Position numbers and translations under genes: made by a program
Shown here: piece by piece, positions 40,045-51,900 of the stretch
How positions within the stretch are numbered: the first letter of the stretch is position 1
Layout: the number at the start of each line of letters is the position of its first letter
Source: Globisporangium splendens
Taxonomy: Eukaryota > Oomycota > Peronosporomycetes > Pythiales > Pythiaceae
Assembly: GCA_006386115.1 (NCBI GenBank)
Contig: VFIW01000014.1
Coordinates: 198,322 to 262,321, forward strand
DNA length: 64,000 nucleotides
Direction: 5' to 3'
The notes under the pieces: generated by a model
What the model was told of the DNA's origin: nothing
Seen by the model: the letters and a program-made list of their open reading frames with translations, nothing else
Database searches by the model: none

Positions 40045-43014
40045 CCTGTTCTGCTACTGGGCTGCTATGGTGACGGGTAATACTCCTTGGCGTGGCAAAG
40101 GGTAGACAAGATTCGCGCTCTGGACCGCGAACTTGAATCTGCCGAGCGGATGGAGGTCGGCCGTCGTGGGTTTGGTTGTGCTGCGCTGCCCCCTTCTCTC
40201 TCTCTCTCTCTCTCTGTCCTCATTGCCTTCCTCGTCATCGACTCTACAGCGAGTGACACCCCCAGAGCTCTCTATAAACGGCTCGTCTCTGTGGTGGCGC
40301 AGCATCGGGTGCTCCTCGTGAATGCCCCGTTTCTGCGTTTTCGCGCGCGCCATCCCCCTTTTTCTTTTCTTGATTCTTTTTTGGCAGCCAGCGTGGACAT
40401 GTGCAGCGTTTGAAACAGGTGTCTCGCTTCATTCGTGTTGAAAAGATTCTGCCAACTTGGTTTCTGTATGTCAGACAGCAGAAAGAAAGATCACTTTGTG
40501 TCGTGTTTTAAACATACGCTGTTTCGATGAGGTGATGATTTGATGAGGGTGGCTTGGCAGAGAGCTGCGGCTTTCTTTCAGCAGCGCCGCCACCTGCTCT
40601 GCGCGCACTGCAAGCAGCAGGGCTGACAATTACTCACGACTCGCCTCGTTGACGCTCGCTCGCTGGTGCTGCTGATTGATGCGCTCTCCGCCGCCGCCAT
40701 CGCTGCTGCTGCGCTCCACTGGTTGATGCGCGTGCAGTTTTCTTTCTCGTCCGTCCACCCCTGTCGGCGTCGCATTGTGTCGCGCCGTTACTTCGCCCGT
40801 CGTGTCGGAACAACAACAGCAGAGTGGCCAATCGACGCGAAGGGGCCATTGATCATTTGGACCCTCTGCACACTCAAAAGGGTCGCTGCGACTACATTGA
40901 AGGGGTTCACACCGCAAGAAAAGTTGCGTCCCCGAGTTCAATGTATTTTCAGTGAGGATTTTGCATTTCGTCACCGCCTGTCCTCGAAAGGGGCGTCTCG
41001 CATCCTCTGGTGACAAAAAGCCCCACGACCGACGACCAAGTTGAGGCTGTTTGACGCGCGCTGATCAAAGAGGGACAGTGCGCACGCTCGCTTTCTCAGC
41101 GATTCTGCTGCACACACAACGGACTGACTGCAGCGGTTGTCATGGGCTGTCCGACCAGGAGCCAATGAGAGGCGCCCAGAGACATGCGACGACATCTCAT
41201 CTTCGAAGGCAACGATCGTCGATCCGATTTCGCCGCTCCAACAGAGTGTGCGATCCCATTGAGCACAGTAGCATACCGAAACTCAGTGCGACCGTAGAAT
41301 CTGGGCAGGTGGGGGTTCTACAGACACGCTGCATGCGGCAGAAACCTGCTGGCTTTGGGGCGGAACTCTGCCGAGAGAGATCGGCTTTTCCATCTCTTTG
41401 ACACCGCGAAGGCGCCATGCGGATCGCATAAAGCGGACAAACGGATGCAGCTGGAAAGGACGGTCGATCATTTACGCCTCATATGTTTGCCCCATCTTCG
41501 TCAGCGTCATCGAATGGAAAGTGGGTATACCTCCAATGTACGGCATCTCTATTCCAAGCGGCCAATGTTCAGTTAAGAAGTTACCAACTTTTCACTAAAA
41601 CTGTAATATATATGAAGTAAAGAGGTTGGTGCAGGATAAGAAGGTTGTTCGACTGCTTTTCATCTTCGTCCATCTTCACACTTCAACGGATGAGTGCCTG
41701 CCGCTTTCCTCGTCTGACAGACCCATCGACTGCCATTTCTTTCCGCCGGATGAGGACGACGCTTGGCAAGCACGAGTGCGGTGGAGTCAGAGAGAGCGCG
41801 CGCGTCTGCCGCTGCCACAGGTGCACTGCGCCGACGCACACCAAGGCGTTCGCGGTGGACTTTTTGCGCAAAGCGTGTTTAGTCCGCGTCTACAGCACTT
41901 GTGCAGCACTTGCTGGGGAAATTTGCTCTACAACAAGTGCGCGCGTTGCGGCAGTCGTGCAGTTGAACTGCTCTTCTTGCTTCAAGAGCGCTTGGCATGC
42001 GCCGCCGCTTCGGTTGGTATCGCGGTGTCGCTGTTGAGCATCAAATCCAGTTCCAATAGTGGGTCTATCCATTGAGTGCGTGTACCCCCATTCCCTGAAG
42101 ATTTGACCTGCTGCTCTCCTTGGACTTGACGCTGTGCTGGCTGCTTACCCCTCATTGTAAATTGGTTGAAGATTTGGAGAGCGGCAGCGTTGCACTGGCA
42201 CACGAGGCACGAAAAGATAGCGTGTAAACTCCTTGAAGTTGGCCCTCATTGAGGACGGACTTTTCCAACTCGCAAGTGCTGTTGATGCAGCCGATCTTGC
42301 AATCGTCCAACGCCTCAGAGGGTTTACGCCCGCGACTCCCTCCATGCATCCTGGCTGTGAACTCGGGCAAAAAGGACGACGCTGCGTTGCGGCAGTCGTG
42401 CAGCCGAGCATTCAGGTTGCTCCATGGCTGTTTCTTGTTTCAGGAGTGCATGGTGGCCACCCGCCACTTCTGTTGGGTATCATGGTTGTGCCGATGATTC
42501 CAGTCTGGCAGACTATAAATGTGGAAAACAGTTTGTCAAATCTCCAGGACAATGAGAATGATCACCAGCAATCGCCGTTTTGCTGTCGATCCTCGTTTTC
42601 CTGGGGATCTGACTAGATTGTCGTGGACTCGAGCGATTGCTTAGCTGTCCATATATCCGACCGAGTACAAAGGATGTAACCGTAGGAGAAAGGTTTAATG
42701 AACTCGCTTGGCGATCACCTCATGTTCATCAAACTAGCAACAAGTCGACCAGCAAGTTTGGACTGCCTAGTACCAAAACTGCTTGGTACCTGAAACAAAT
42801 GGCGCTGCCACTTTAGTGTCGCAATAGGTGTCAAATATGTGATACTGGATACCAAGTGGTTGCTGGTGTCGACTTGACACTGTTGCCACTCAAGTGCCAA
42901 ATTTGCACCACAATAAATCGGGGACTTGTCCCTATTTCTGAAAGGAAACTCCCTATTTGTGCCCACATACCATGCACTCTTTCGCACCAACACAAAAAGA
43001 TAGATACCGTCAAA
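40045..43014. other. Intergenic region with possible gene remnant
   Basis: 3 kb without a supportable gene. 40190-40220 is a (CT)n run upstream of the START/FYVE gene. Between about 41690 and 41960, two overlapping frames carry Cys-rich text (VCRCHRCT in one, LCSTCWGNLLYNKCARCG in the next) that could be a frameshifted zinc-binding remnant, but it cannot be joined convincingly. A 20-bp exact direct repeat lies at 41943-41962 and 42384-42403. Confidence 0.35.
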
Positions 43015-43680
43015 ATGGCACTGGATGCAGCATCGCGCGCGGGCCGCCGCGGCATTTTCCTGCTCTTTGAGGGCGTCGACCGCTGCGGCAAGACAACGCA
43101 GACCAAGCTGCTGCGCGACGCGCTCAACGCCAATAGCCAGCAGGCGGAGCTGCTGCACTTTCCCGACCGCAGCACGGCCATCGGCAAGTCGATCAACATG
43201 TACCTGACCACGAGCGAGCACATGGACGACCACGTGATCCACCTGCTGTTCTCCGCGAACCGCTGGGAGGCAGCGTCCAAGATCGAGGCGCTGCTCGCCA
43301 GCGGCGTCAACATCGTCATGGACCGCTACTCGTACAGCGGCGTCGCGTTCTCCGCGGCCAAGCCCGGGCTGAGCCTCGAGTGGTGCTGGCAGCCCGAGGT
43401 CGGGCTCCCGCGTCCCGACGCCGTAGTCTTCTTGGACATCCCCGTGACGAAGGCGTCGGCGCGCGCTGATTTCGGACAGGAACGCTACGAGACGACGGCG
43501 TTCCAGGAGAAAGTGTACGCGAATTTCAAGGCGATCATTGCTGCGACCACGACGCCAAAGTGGCACGTGCTCGACGCGACCGAGACGATTGAACAGGTGC
43601 ACGCGAAGGTGGTGGCGATCGCGCAGCAATGCATCAGCGATCACGCGTCCACCCCCGTGGCGCACTTTGAGCAGCTCTAG
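43015..43680 (+). CDS. Thymidylate (dTMP) kinase
   Basis: Converts dTMP to dTDP for DNA synthesis. Single exon, 221 aa, the normal family length. P-loop FEGVDRCGKTTQ (about residues 18-29), the phosphate/Asp-Arg motif MDRYSYSGVAF (about 102-112), a substrate-binding GLSLEWCWQPEVGLPRPD segment, DIPV and the LID region RADFGQERYE are all present. The start ATG at 43015 is the first that gives a full P-loop domain; the frame continues upstream without a better ATG near it. Confidence 0.96.
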   Translation: MALDAASRAGRRGIFLLFEGVDRCGKTTQTKLLRDALNANSQQAELLHFPDRSTAIGKSINMYLTTSEHMDDHVIHLLFSANRWEAASKIEALLASGVNIVMDRYSYSGVAFSAAKPGLSLEWCWQPEVGLPRPDAVVFLDIPVTKASARADFGQERYETTAFQEKVYANFKAIIAATTTPKWHVLDATETIEQVHAKVVAIAQQCISDHASTPVAHFEQL

Positions 43681-43840
43681 AAGAAGTAAAATACCATCAA
43701 TGTGATCCGCAAGAACGCCACAAGGACCAGCGCACGAGAAAGAGAGAGAGAAGAGAGTGAAAAGGGACGCGCAAGTGTGTGTCAATAAGGACCAAATGGA
43801 CTGCTTCGGATGACGCAGCGCAGTGTTGTTTTTCTATCTG

Positions 43841-45622
43841 TCATCTCTCGAAGGTCTGTGTGTCTGTTTCTTTTATTGCTGCTACGGTCGTCTCTACTGA
43901 CGGCGCAGAAGTCAAGGACGATGCTGACTCGGAAGCTGCGCGAGGCGTCGACGCGCGGGAGACGCTGCTGGGTCCAGTGCTTTGATGAAGGAACCGGTGC
44001 ATGAGCGCAAAGTCTGTGCGCGCCATGCCACCGCCGTCGCCGCTTCTAGAGCTGAACAGACGCCGTCGACTCGCGCTGCCTTGTGTCAGCGGCCGTCGTT
44101 TGATCTCCGGTGGTTGCACTACTGTTGCCGCAGTGGAAGATGCAGATGCACCTTGGAAAGCATGGAAATCGTGCCCCGAGGTGTGTCGAGGCTCCCGAGT
44201 TGTGTGTGCCAGCTCTGTGCCAGAATGACTCGCATGTCTGTCTTTCGTACCGAAGAGTGACGCGCGCCTGAGACTGATCTTGCCGATGCTGATGTGCATG
44301 GAACTCGCCGAACGCACGAGCTCCTCTGTTGCTGACGCATTGCTGGTCCGAGATTGGCTCTCGAGCCGTTGGCACGCGTCACCGTCGTGCCACAAGCGTG
44401 TCTGCAGCCTCTCAAGTAGCAACTTGTGCGCGCGGGAGACACTGCCGGGGCGCCGAAAGCGAAGCCACGCGACCGCCTCTGGAGCCGTGAACTGAAAGTG
44501 CTTCATCAAGTACCATCCGACGCACGCTGCGGCACGACCCGAGCCTGTCGTCGACTGCACAGCCACCACGCCTGTCGTCGTGCTGGTGATGAGATTCTCG
44601 CAAGAGTCGAGGAAACGCAGCACGGTAGCTTCGTCCAGACATGAAGATGACGGTTTTTCCCTGCTTGAGCTTGTTGTAGTGGAGAGATCGACGAGCTCCG
44701 TGCCATAGTCGGTGAAGTGGTGGTCGTCGTCCTGTGTTTCAGTGGAGTTGAGGCGAATTACTAGGGCTACTTGATGCCGCTTGAGCAACAGCGCGAGTTT
44801 GTCGGTGGAGATACAATCACCCTTCGTCTGTGTCAAGGAAGATGCTTGGTGATCTGCCGATGTTTCTGCTGGTGATAGAGCTGCAGCTGGGGTTTGTGGG
44901 CTAGCGCATACGAGAAATCGCGTCGTGATCCACGTGACGAAGCCATTGTCGGCGCTTGCCAAATCGAGATGGTCGTTGCCTCGCAGTGCGTCTATGGCAG
45001 AGAGTTTTGCTGACGGTGAGCCTAGCAGCTCAAGCGCGATCCCTTTTGCGATCCCGGTCAACGAGTCGAGAAGATTTGTTGTCGGAGTATTACCCCACGG
45101 CAGGATGGAGCGTGTGAGGTGTTCGAATGGCGCCATGGCATCTTGTGGTGGTAGCTGCAGGTACAAAAGCCGCCATCGGCAAATCAAATGCATCGCGTGC
45201 CGTTCCTGCTCGTCATCTCGCCGCCGCAAGTAGAAATAATGCACTTCTTGTTTGCACGTGCTGGTATTGCTCCTGCTACAGACTGAACTGCATGGCATCG
45301 TACTTTGGCTGCTGGAAGAAGAGTCGCTGCCATTGAGGAGGATGGTGGAGAGGAAATCATGAAACACAAGCGTGTCGTGGATGTCGAGGTCAATGTGTGG
45401 CAGCCGCTTGGATGCGCTCCACGATGCAAACGGAGGCTGCTCGTCGAGGGCGACATACCGGATCCCTGGCGTTGCTGGAAAAACAATCGGGTATGTGGTG
45501 GATTCGTACTTGGTTGGTGCCGATTGCAGCGACATCCGCGGCGTCTCACACAACGGCAAAAAGAAGAAGCGCTTTGGCAAAAACTCAATGGTCCGTAACG
45601 TGAGTGCAGGCCGGCGCTTCAT
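43841..45622 (-). CDS. Cdc14-family pseudophosphatase
   Basis: Single exon, 593 aa from the ATG at 45622 (an ATG at 45535 is an alternative). Both Cdc14 domains can be followed: the non-catalytic A domain (VHYFYLRRRDDEQERHAM, NLLDSLTGIAKGIALELL, DNGFVTWITTRFLV) and the B domain (RHQVALVIRLN, YLMKHFQFTAPEAVAWLRFRRPGSV). In Cdc14 the B domain contains HCKAGLGRTG. Here the aligned stretch, residues 355-365, reads VQSTTGSGRAA, so the nucleophilic Cys is Ser357 (codon 44552-44554). The H, K, A, L, T and final G are also replaced, and the general-acid DG-loop is not found. The frame is uninterrupted and the C-terminal tail is Ser/Arg-rich. Probably catalytically dead, either a pseudoenzyme with a binding role or a gene early in decay. 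Confidence 0.82.
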   Translation of the reverse strand: MKRRPALTLRTIEFLPKRFFFLPLCETPRMSLQSAPTKYESTTYPIVFPATPGIRYVALDEQPPFASWSASKRLPHIDLDIHDTLVFHDFLSTILLNGSDSSSSSQSTMPCSSVCSRSNTSTCKQEVHYFYLRRRDDEQERHAMHLICRWRLLYLQLPPQDAMAPFEHLTRSILPWGNTPTTNLLDSLTGIAKGIALELLGSPSAKLSAIDALRGNDHLDLASADNGFVTWITTRFLVCASPQTPAAALSPAETSADHQASSLTQTKGDCISTDKLALLLKRHQVALVIRLNSTETQDDDHHFTDYGTELVDLSTTTSSSREKPSSSCLDEATVLRFLDSCENLITSTTTGVVAVQSTTGSGRAAACVGWYLMKHFQFTAPEAVAWLRFRRPGSVSRAHKLLLERLQTRLWHDGDACQRLESQSRTSNASATEELVRSASSMHISIGKISLRRASLFGTKDRHASHSGTELAHTTREPRHTSGHDFHAFQGASASSTAATVVQPPEIKRRPLTQGSASRRRLFSSRSGDGGGMARTDFALMHRFLHQSTGPSSVSRASTPRAASESASSLTSAPSVETTVAAIKETDTQTFER

Positions 45623-45973
45623 CTCGCTCTTTGCTCACGTTGCTGCTCACCGCTCGAGGTATCGGAGGAGGAAGAAGAAGAACGACGCGACCAAGAGGGA
45701 GACCGACGGCAAGGGCGTGGCCACGAGCACGAGGCCAACAGCAAGCAACACACGAGTATTCCTTCTGGCGGCTCGGTTTGTGTGAAAGAAATCCCGAGTC
45801 GCGTGGCCACAACTTGAAAATAGTGGCCGTTTGTGCCAATTGCCGCAAAAATAACCTCCCTACATGGAGCAAGAATGCCGAGTATTTGCGGACATCTCGG
45901 AGGAAATCGCGAGGCAGTGGTGATTGCAGTGCGCACAGATGAAGCTTCGTCATGATCCAAGAAGCCGCCGACC
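45623..45973. promoter_or_regulatory. Divergent promoter between Cdc14-like (-) and ankyrin/TRAF locus (+)
   Basis: 351 bp between the two opposite start codons. No coding content or clear box is recognised. Confidence 0.35.
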
Positions 45974-48900
45974 ATGACCTCCAAAGCTAGTCTGTTGGAT
46001 ATCGCGTACGGAGCAGGAGACCACCGACGACACGCAGTCAAGAAGAAGGCCAGCAAGTACCTCGTTCCAAACAATCTCGCCACCTCGGTGCGCTCACTAT
46101 CAATTGCTCCAGTCTCAGCTTCATCCAGAGCCTTTTACCAAGATGAAGAAGAGAATACAGCAGAGCGTCAGGCAAAAGCTCGCAAGCGTCCCACCGTGAA
46201 ACGCAATGCCAAGGTACTGCGCGTACGAAGAGGCGATTCGGCGCCGCGACTTGCAGTCCGTGCTGTGGATGATCACGAACGGCGACGTTGAAGTGGATCA
46301 CGAGACCGTGAACGGTGAGACAGCGATCCTCGCGGCAGTCGCCTCGAAACAGGTCGAAGCCGTTGCGTTGCTGATCAAGAAGTAGGGGATGTTGTTGATT
46401 GCTTGGATGAGTTTACTCGTTTCTAACGTTGTAGTTGGCTTATGTTGACAGTGGCGCCTCGATCGACAGTGCCAACGAGAAAGGCTATACACCATTGATG
46501 AAAGCGATTGCGGCAGTGTCACTCTTTGCCGAGATGTCTGCGCTTCCTGTGTCTGCACCAAAGTTGCGCAAACAAGCTCCACGAGAACGGGCTAGTGGGA
46601 ACAACCATGAAAACGCAAACGTATCTGAATTGCATTCGCCACAGTTTGACAATGAGATCGTGAAAGCCGTGCTGGCATTCAATCCTGATCTCATGAAGCG
46701 TGACGCACTAGGGAAGACAGCTTTTGACTGGGCGAGATGCACGGGAAGCGTTCATGCATTAGCGCTGCTTGAGAGCCACCAGCAAGCAAACTCGCTTCAT
46801 CACGCCGCGAGTTCGACTCGAGAGCAGCGCATCGCTGTGTGCCGTGCGCCGCTCCAGCGCCACGAGGAGTATGTGGCGTCCACCGAGGCGTTCCTGGCAA
46901 AGCACAGCTTGGACGAGAACAAATTCGTGCAATTTCTCAACGCATCGCGGTCTCGAATGCCACGGGAAGAGTTTCTAACTTGTATCGATGACATGGAAAT
47001 GGCGTACACACTATCAGCTTCCGAGGATCCAGTGTTCTTCATCGACCATGAAACGCGACAGGGGTGGACGCCGCTGACGAAATGCGCGTCGAATGGCTAC
47101 GTGGAAGCGGTTCAGGTTCTCCTCGAAATGGGTGCGACGCTGCATCATGAGACGCGACTTCGACATACGGCGATGACTTGGCGTGCTACTGTGGACACGA
47201 AGCTGTGGTGCTTTACTTGCTGCGTGTGGGTGCCAACGTGGACCAGAAAACGAGAGAAGGCAAAACAGCCCTGATCCATGCAGTGAGCAATGCGCAAGCA
47301 AAGATCGTGCATCACCTGCTGCGCGAGCGCTCGCTTCCAGCGAAAGCGAAAGACGCGTTTGACAGTCAACTCACGCTGCTCAACCGCCAGAAGAGCATGA
47401 AGTCGGCGTGGAAACGGACGACTGCCGAAGATGCGCCGACGGAAAACAAGCTGGAATGGCACGAAACCTTTTGCAACTTGATTCATTGGCGAGACCAAAG
47501 TGGGAAGAGTGCACTTGACTACACGACGTTCATGACTCAAGTCGCTGCTGGTAGTGATGCGTCGTCTGAGGCTGCAGCTGCAGCAGTGCTTGGTCACCTA
47601 CAAGCTGCATTGCGTAATGCACAAAACCATTTGCAGTACGTCGAAGCCAACGAAGCGCGCACGCTCGCGATCTCATGCTCATTGCCAGGGTGCCATTACG
47701 TTGGTCCGAGGGACGCGATGGCAGTCCATGAGAAGCATCAGTGCATGAAGCGCACGATCCACTGCGACTACTGTAGCGAGCCCGTCGTGTTTGAAATGCA
47801 GCAGGAGCGCGAGAAGAACGACTACGTGCAATGCAAAGTGCCGTGCGTGAATCTCCAATTCGACTGCCACGACCGCGTTCTCTTCAGCGACCTGACCAAC
47901 CACGCGATCCACCATTGCCAAAAATGCCTCGTGGAGTGTCGATTGCTCTGTGGCCAGGTGCTCCGCTTCGACGAGTTGTTCACCCACGAGACGACGCAAT
48001 GCTCACTGCACACGATCGAGTGCACGTGGGGCTGTCCAGCGACGTTCATGGCGAAAGAAAGCGGCAATCACCGTCGCAAGCACTGTCCAAAGCGGCTGAT
48101 GCCCTGTGTCGGTGATCGCAGTAGTAGTACTAGAGCAAACCATAGACACAGCGGTAGCAGCACTGCCTCAACAAGCGGCTGCGGGATGCAGGTGGTCACG
48201 GAAGAAATGCAGTTCCACTTGACTCATTTGTGCGAGAATCGGAAGGTGGCGTACAAATGGGTGATCCATGGCTGCGAAGACGCGATTGGTGGGTCCGCGG
48301 AAAGCCGTCACCATCATGAAGAGCGTGCGTGCCCATTTCGCCTCGTACCGTGTCGCAACGAGTGTGAGCTCAGTGGTGAGCTCTTGGCGTGTTTTCTGCC
48401 CGCACACTACGAATGGCAGTGCCTACTCGAGAAGAAGCCGTGCCCGAACAAATGCCCTGCTCCTCCTGTTGCTGTTGACGACAGGAACGATATGAATAGT
48501 GATGTCCTCCAGCTGCCTGCTCGCTTGCTGGACGTTCATGTCCGGAAGACGCTGGTGATTGTCCAAAGCGACTGGCGCGTTGCCCTTTGGACTTGTGTGG
48601 GAAGCACGTGAACCTGTTTGATGCGCGGTGTAATAGAAACGAACTCGAGAACGGGACACGCCCGAGTTTACGAGCAATGAGACAGTGAGTGCATCGCTCG
48701 CAGCACTTCCTCGATAGACTTTGCGCGACAACAAGTTATGCTGCGGACACTGACTTTGACGCAACCAGCGTTTCCGGTTTCAAAGGTGAGGCTTTGGAAA
48801 TTTGCGCACAAAACAGCGCGACGAAGCAGCTTCTGGTCGACTGGTTGGCTAGCATACACCAAAAGTTGACACGTGAGCTTGACGCACTCGAGTCGGAGAC

Positions 48901-51900
48901 AAAAGCGCACTCGCTCAAATGTCGAGTCTTGACGTATGCAGAAGGCAAGCATCTGCTGGAATTTCCTGAGTGGCCACTCGGAGCGGATCTCGCTGCAAAG
49001 TCGGGAATACGACGTGGTGGTACAGTCTCAGCAGCAAATCAGCGAGCACGAACCGGCTGCGATGGACGCCAACCTTCGCGCGACAGCGTTCCAGTGTCCG
49101 CTGATTGAAGCAGACAACCTTAAAGCACACATGGAGACCAAGTGCCACCTGCGGCTCCTACCGTGTCCACTCGCATGCGGCCAACGTCTCCCGGTTCACG
49201 GCGTCGCGACGCATATCGCGAAACGTTGCAATCTGCGCAATGTCGAATGCCGACTCGGATGTGGAGCTTTGATGCCGTTTATCTCCTTGATGGAGCACGA
49301 AGAGCAAACGTGCGAACTGCATGCCGTGTTTTGTGAGCATTGTCACGAATCCATTCCGTGGCGATCCATGGCAAAGCACCTTGAGAAAACGTGTACGATG
49401 CTGCTTCGCCGATGCCGCCTCGGCTGTGGTCTGGAAGTGTCCTGGTCCGAGTCTGCAGTGCATGAGGTGTCCGAGTGCCCCAAACGGCTGGTTCAGTGCA
49501 CACAATGCGAAAACCGATCTGGTTTGGCGAGCGCGACTTCCACAAGCAGCACGAGTGTCCGCTGCGCGACTCACAACAAGAATGCGCTGGTGTGGGCGTT
49601 GAAATGCCAAGACGACGACTTGGTGACATACCTTTTGCAGCAGGTGACACCCGTGACGACAGCACTCCAGGACGAGTTTTCCAATGGGTTCTCGCCTTTG
49701 ACGATGGCTGTGAACGTCGGCGACATGGAGATCGTGAAGCTGCTGCTGCGATTTGGCGCCGACGCCAGCTTGGAGACTTCGAGGGGTCGCACGTCACTCG
49801 CAGAAGCGTGTCTCGCGCAAAATCCAGAACTCGTGACGCTGCTGATCGAACATCGCGCCAACGTCTCGCACACCAACCACCAGGGGCAAAACCTGATAGC
49901 GATGGTGCGCACGCTTGCTGCGACGGCGGCTCCAGATGACGCACTGGCGCAAGAGAAATGGACAAAAATCATAACGCTGTTGGAAGAGCAGGAGACCATG
50001 GAGCGCGACCAACATGAGCTGTTTCTCGCCATCGCGACGTCCAATCACGACTACGTGGCTTCGTTCCTCAAATGCAGTGCCACTTCCTCAAGGAACCCGC
50101 GCTGCGTTGCAACCAGTTGGAGTCTTTGCAAACCGCACTCCATGAGCACGAGCAACAGGTCGCGCAGGCCAAGACCGAGCTTGCCGAGGCGATCCGCGTG
50201 CTCAATGAGAGCGTCGCGGACGCCGAAGCGAAGACTGTCAACGTTGCGCATCTTTCAGAGCAGTTCGACGATTGCGCGAGTCAGATTCAGCGCGTAGACC
50301 ACCACTATGACGCGTCTGCGGCCGACTCCAACGTGCTCGAAGCCGAGATGCTCAAGTTGATCCGAGAGATAACGGCGCAGAACATTGCCCAATTACTGAA
50401 CATCCACGTCCCATCGGACAAGTATCTCGTGGTCATGAAGGCGATTTGCATGACCAGCGGTGTGCTGCCTCGTGGGCGACGCAATGCCGCCGAGTACACA
50501 GCCATGGAGTGGTGGAAAACTGCACAGGCGCTGTTGATGGACCGCACGCTCTTGCAGCGTTTGCGCGGATACCGCAAGCAAGTCGTGACTCCTAACGTCA
50601 TGGCCAAAGTCCGTCGCGAGTGCATGCGAACACCCGCGTTTGCAGCGGCCTCAGCGTTTTCTAGTGGTGGAGACAGTGATGATGCGGCGAGCGTCGCGCC
50701 TGAAGAACGAAAGAGCTCTGCACTGCCGGCTGTGGATGAGCTGCGAGGCGACATTGTGTCACTCCTCGCTGCGTGGATCAAAGGCGTCGAGATGGAGTAC
50801 AAAGCGCGGTCCAAACGCCAGACGCTGGGCGTGGACGCCAACTTGCCGCCACGGAAGCACGGGAAAATGGCGCTCATGGTGGCCGCGGGCAACGGAAATG
50901 TGGATTTTGTGCGCTTCTTGCTTCAGCAGCCAGAAGTGAACGTCTGGAATCAGGGCAAGCAGGGAAAAACAGCGTTTGTCCATGCTCAAGAGCATAGATT
51001 TGACGACGTGATGCATCTTCTCGGCGCTGCTATGGCTGAACATCGCGGACACTTTTACTCGAGCGTGTCGGCGCTCTACGGAATCTGCAAATGGGGGTGC
51101 GGGTTCATGGCCAACTCCACTGACAATGCCGTACAGCATAGTGAGGTGATCCAGCACACGCATCCGCTGGCGCATCACGAGGCACACACGTGTCCGAAGC
51201 GGCATGCCGTGTGTCCCAACCAGTGCGGGCGAGCAGATCTCTGGGCAGAGAGCTTGCATGAGCACGTAGCGGAAGAGTGCATCATGCGGATCGTGACCTG
51301 CAAGCAGCCAAAATGCGGCGCAACGTTCTCGTTTGCAGATCTTCCGACGCACGACCGTGACGAGTGCGAGTTACGCATGACCCACTGCGAATGCGGTGAA
51401 CTCATGCCACACCAGGAGCACGTCGTGCACGCGCAGACACGATCTCCCATGCGGCTCGTGCCATGTCCTTTGGACTGCGGAGGTGGTGACGATGCCAAGT
51501 TGCGCTTTATGGATCTGAAGATGCACCAACGTAATGAGTGTCCAAAGCGTCGCGTGCATTGCCGCAGCGGATGCAGCGCGAACGAGCTTCTGCTCAAGCA
51601 GCACGGCTACCACGAAGACCATCTGTGTTCACTACGGCGCGTGCGCTGTAAGTGGGGCTGCGACGAGACTGTGCTCGCGAATGATCAGCAACACCACGAA
51701 AGCGACGAGTGCTTGAAGCGGCAGCTCGCGTGTCCAAACAAGTGTGGAGAGATGAATGTGGCGTTCCTGGATATGGATCACCACGTGGCCGAGACATGCG
51801 CTCGCAGGTTAGTGGTCTGCAGCGTGGGGTGCGGACGGAGAGTGCCGTTGCGCACGATGGAGAGCCATGTCGTCCACGAGTGTCGAAAGCGAAGTGTGAC

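Noticed and set aside
38755..40080. 441-codon plus-strand frame antisense to the START/FYVE gene
   Set aside because: Low-complexity Arg/Ala/Leu shadow frame; the minus strand encodes the zinc finger and START-like region.
48670..48702. A 33-nt GT...AG intron in the ankyrin/TRAF locus that would bypass the TGA at 48670
   Set aside because: It keeps the frame but is shorter than any other intron in the window and would not repair the other breaks; left as unproven.
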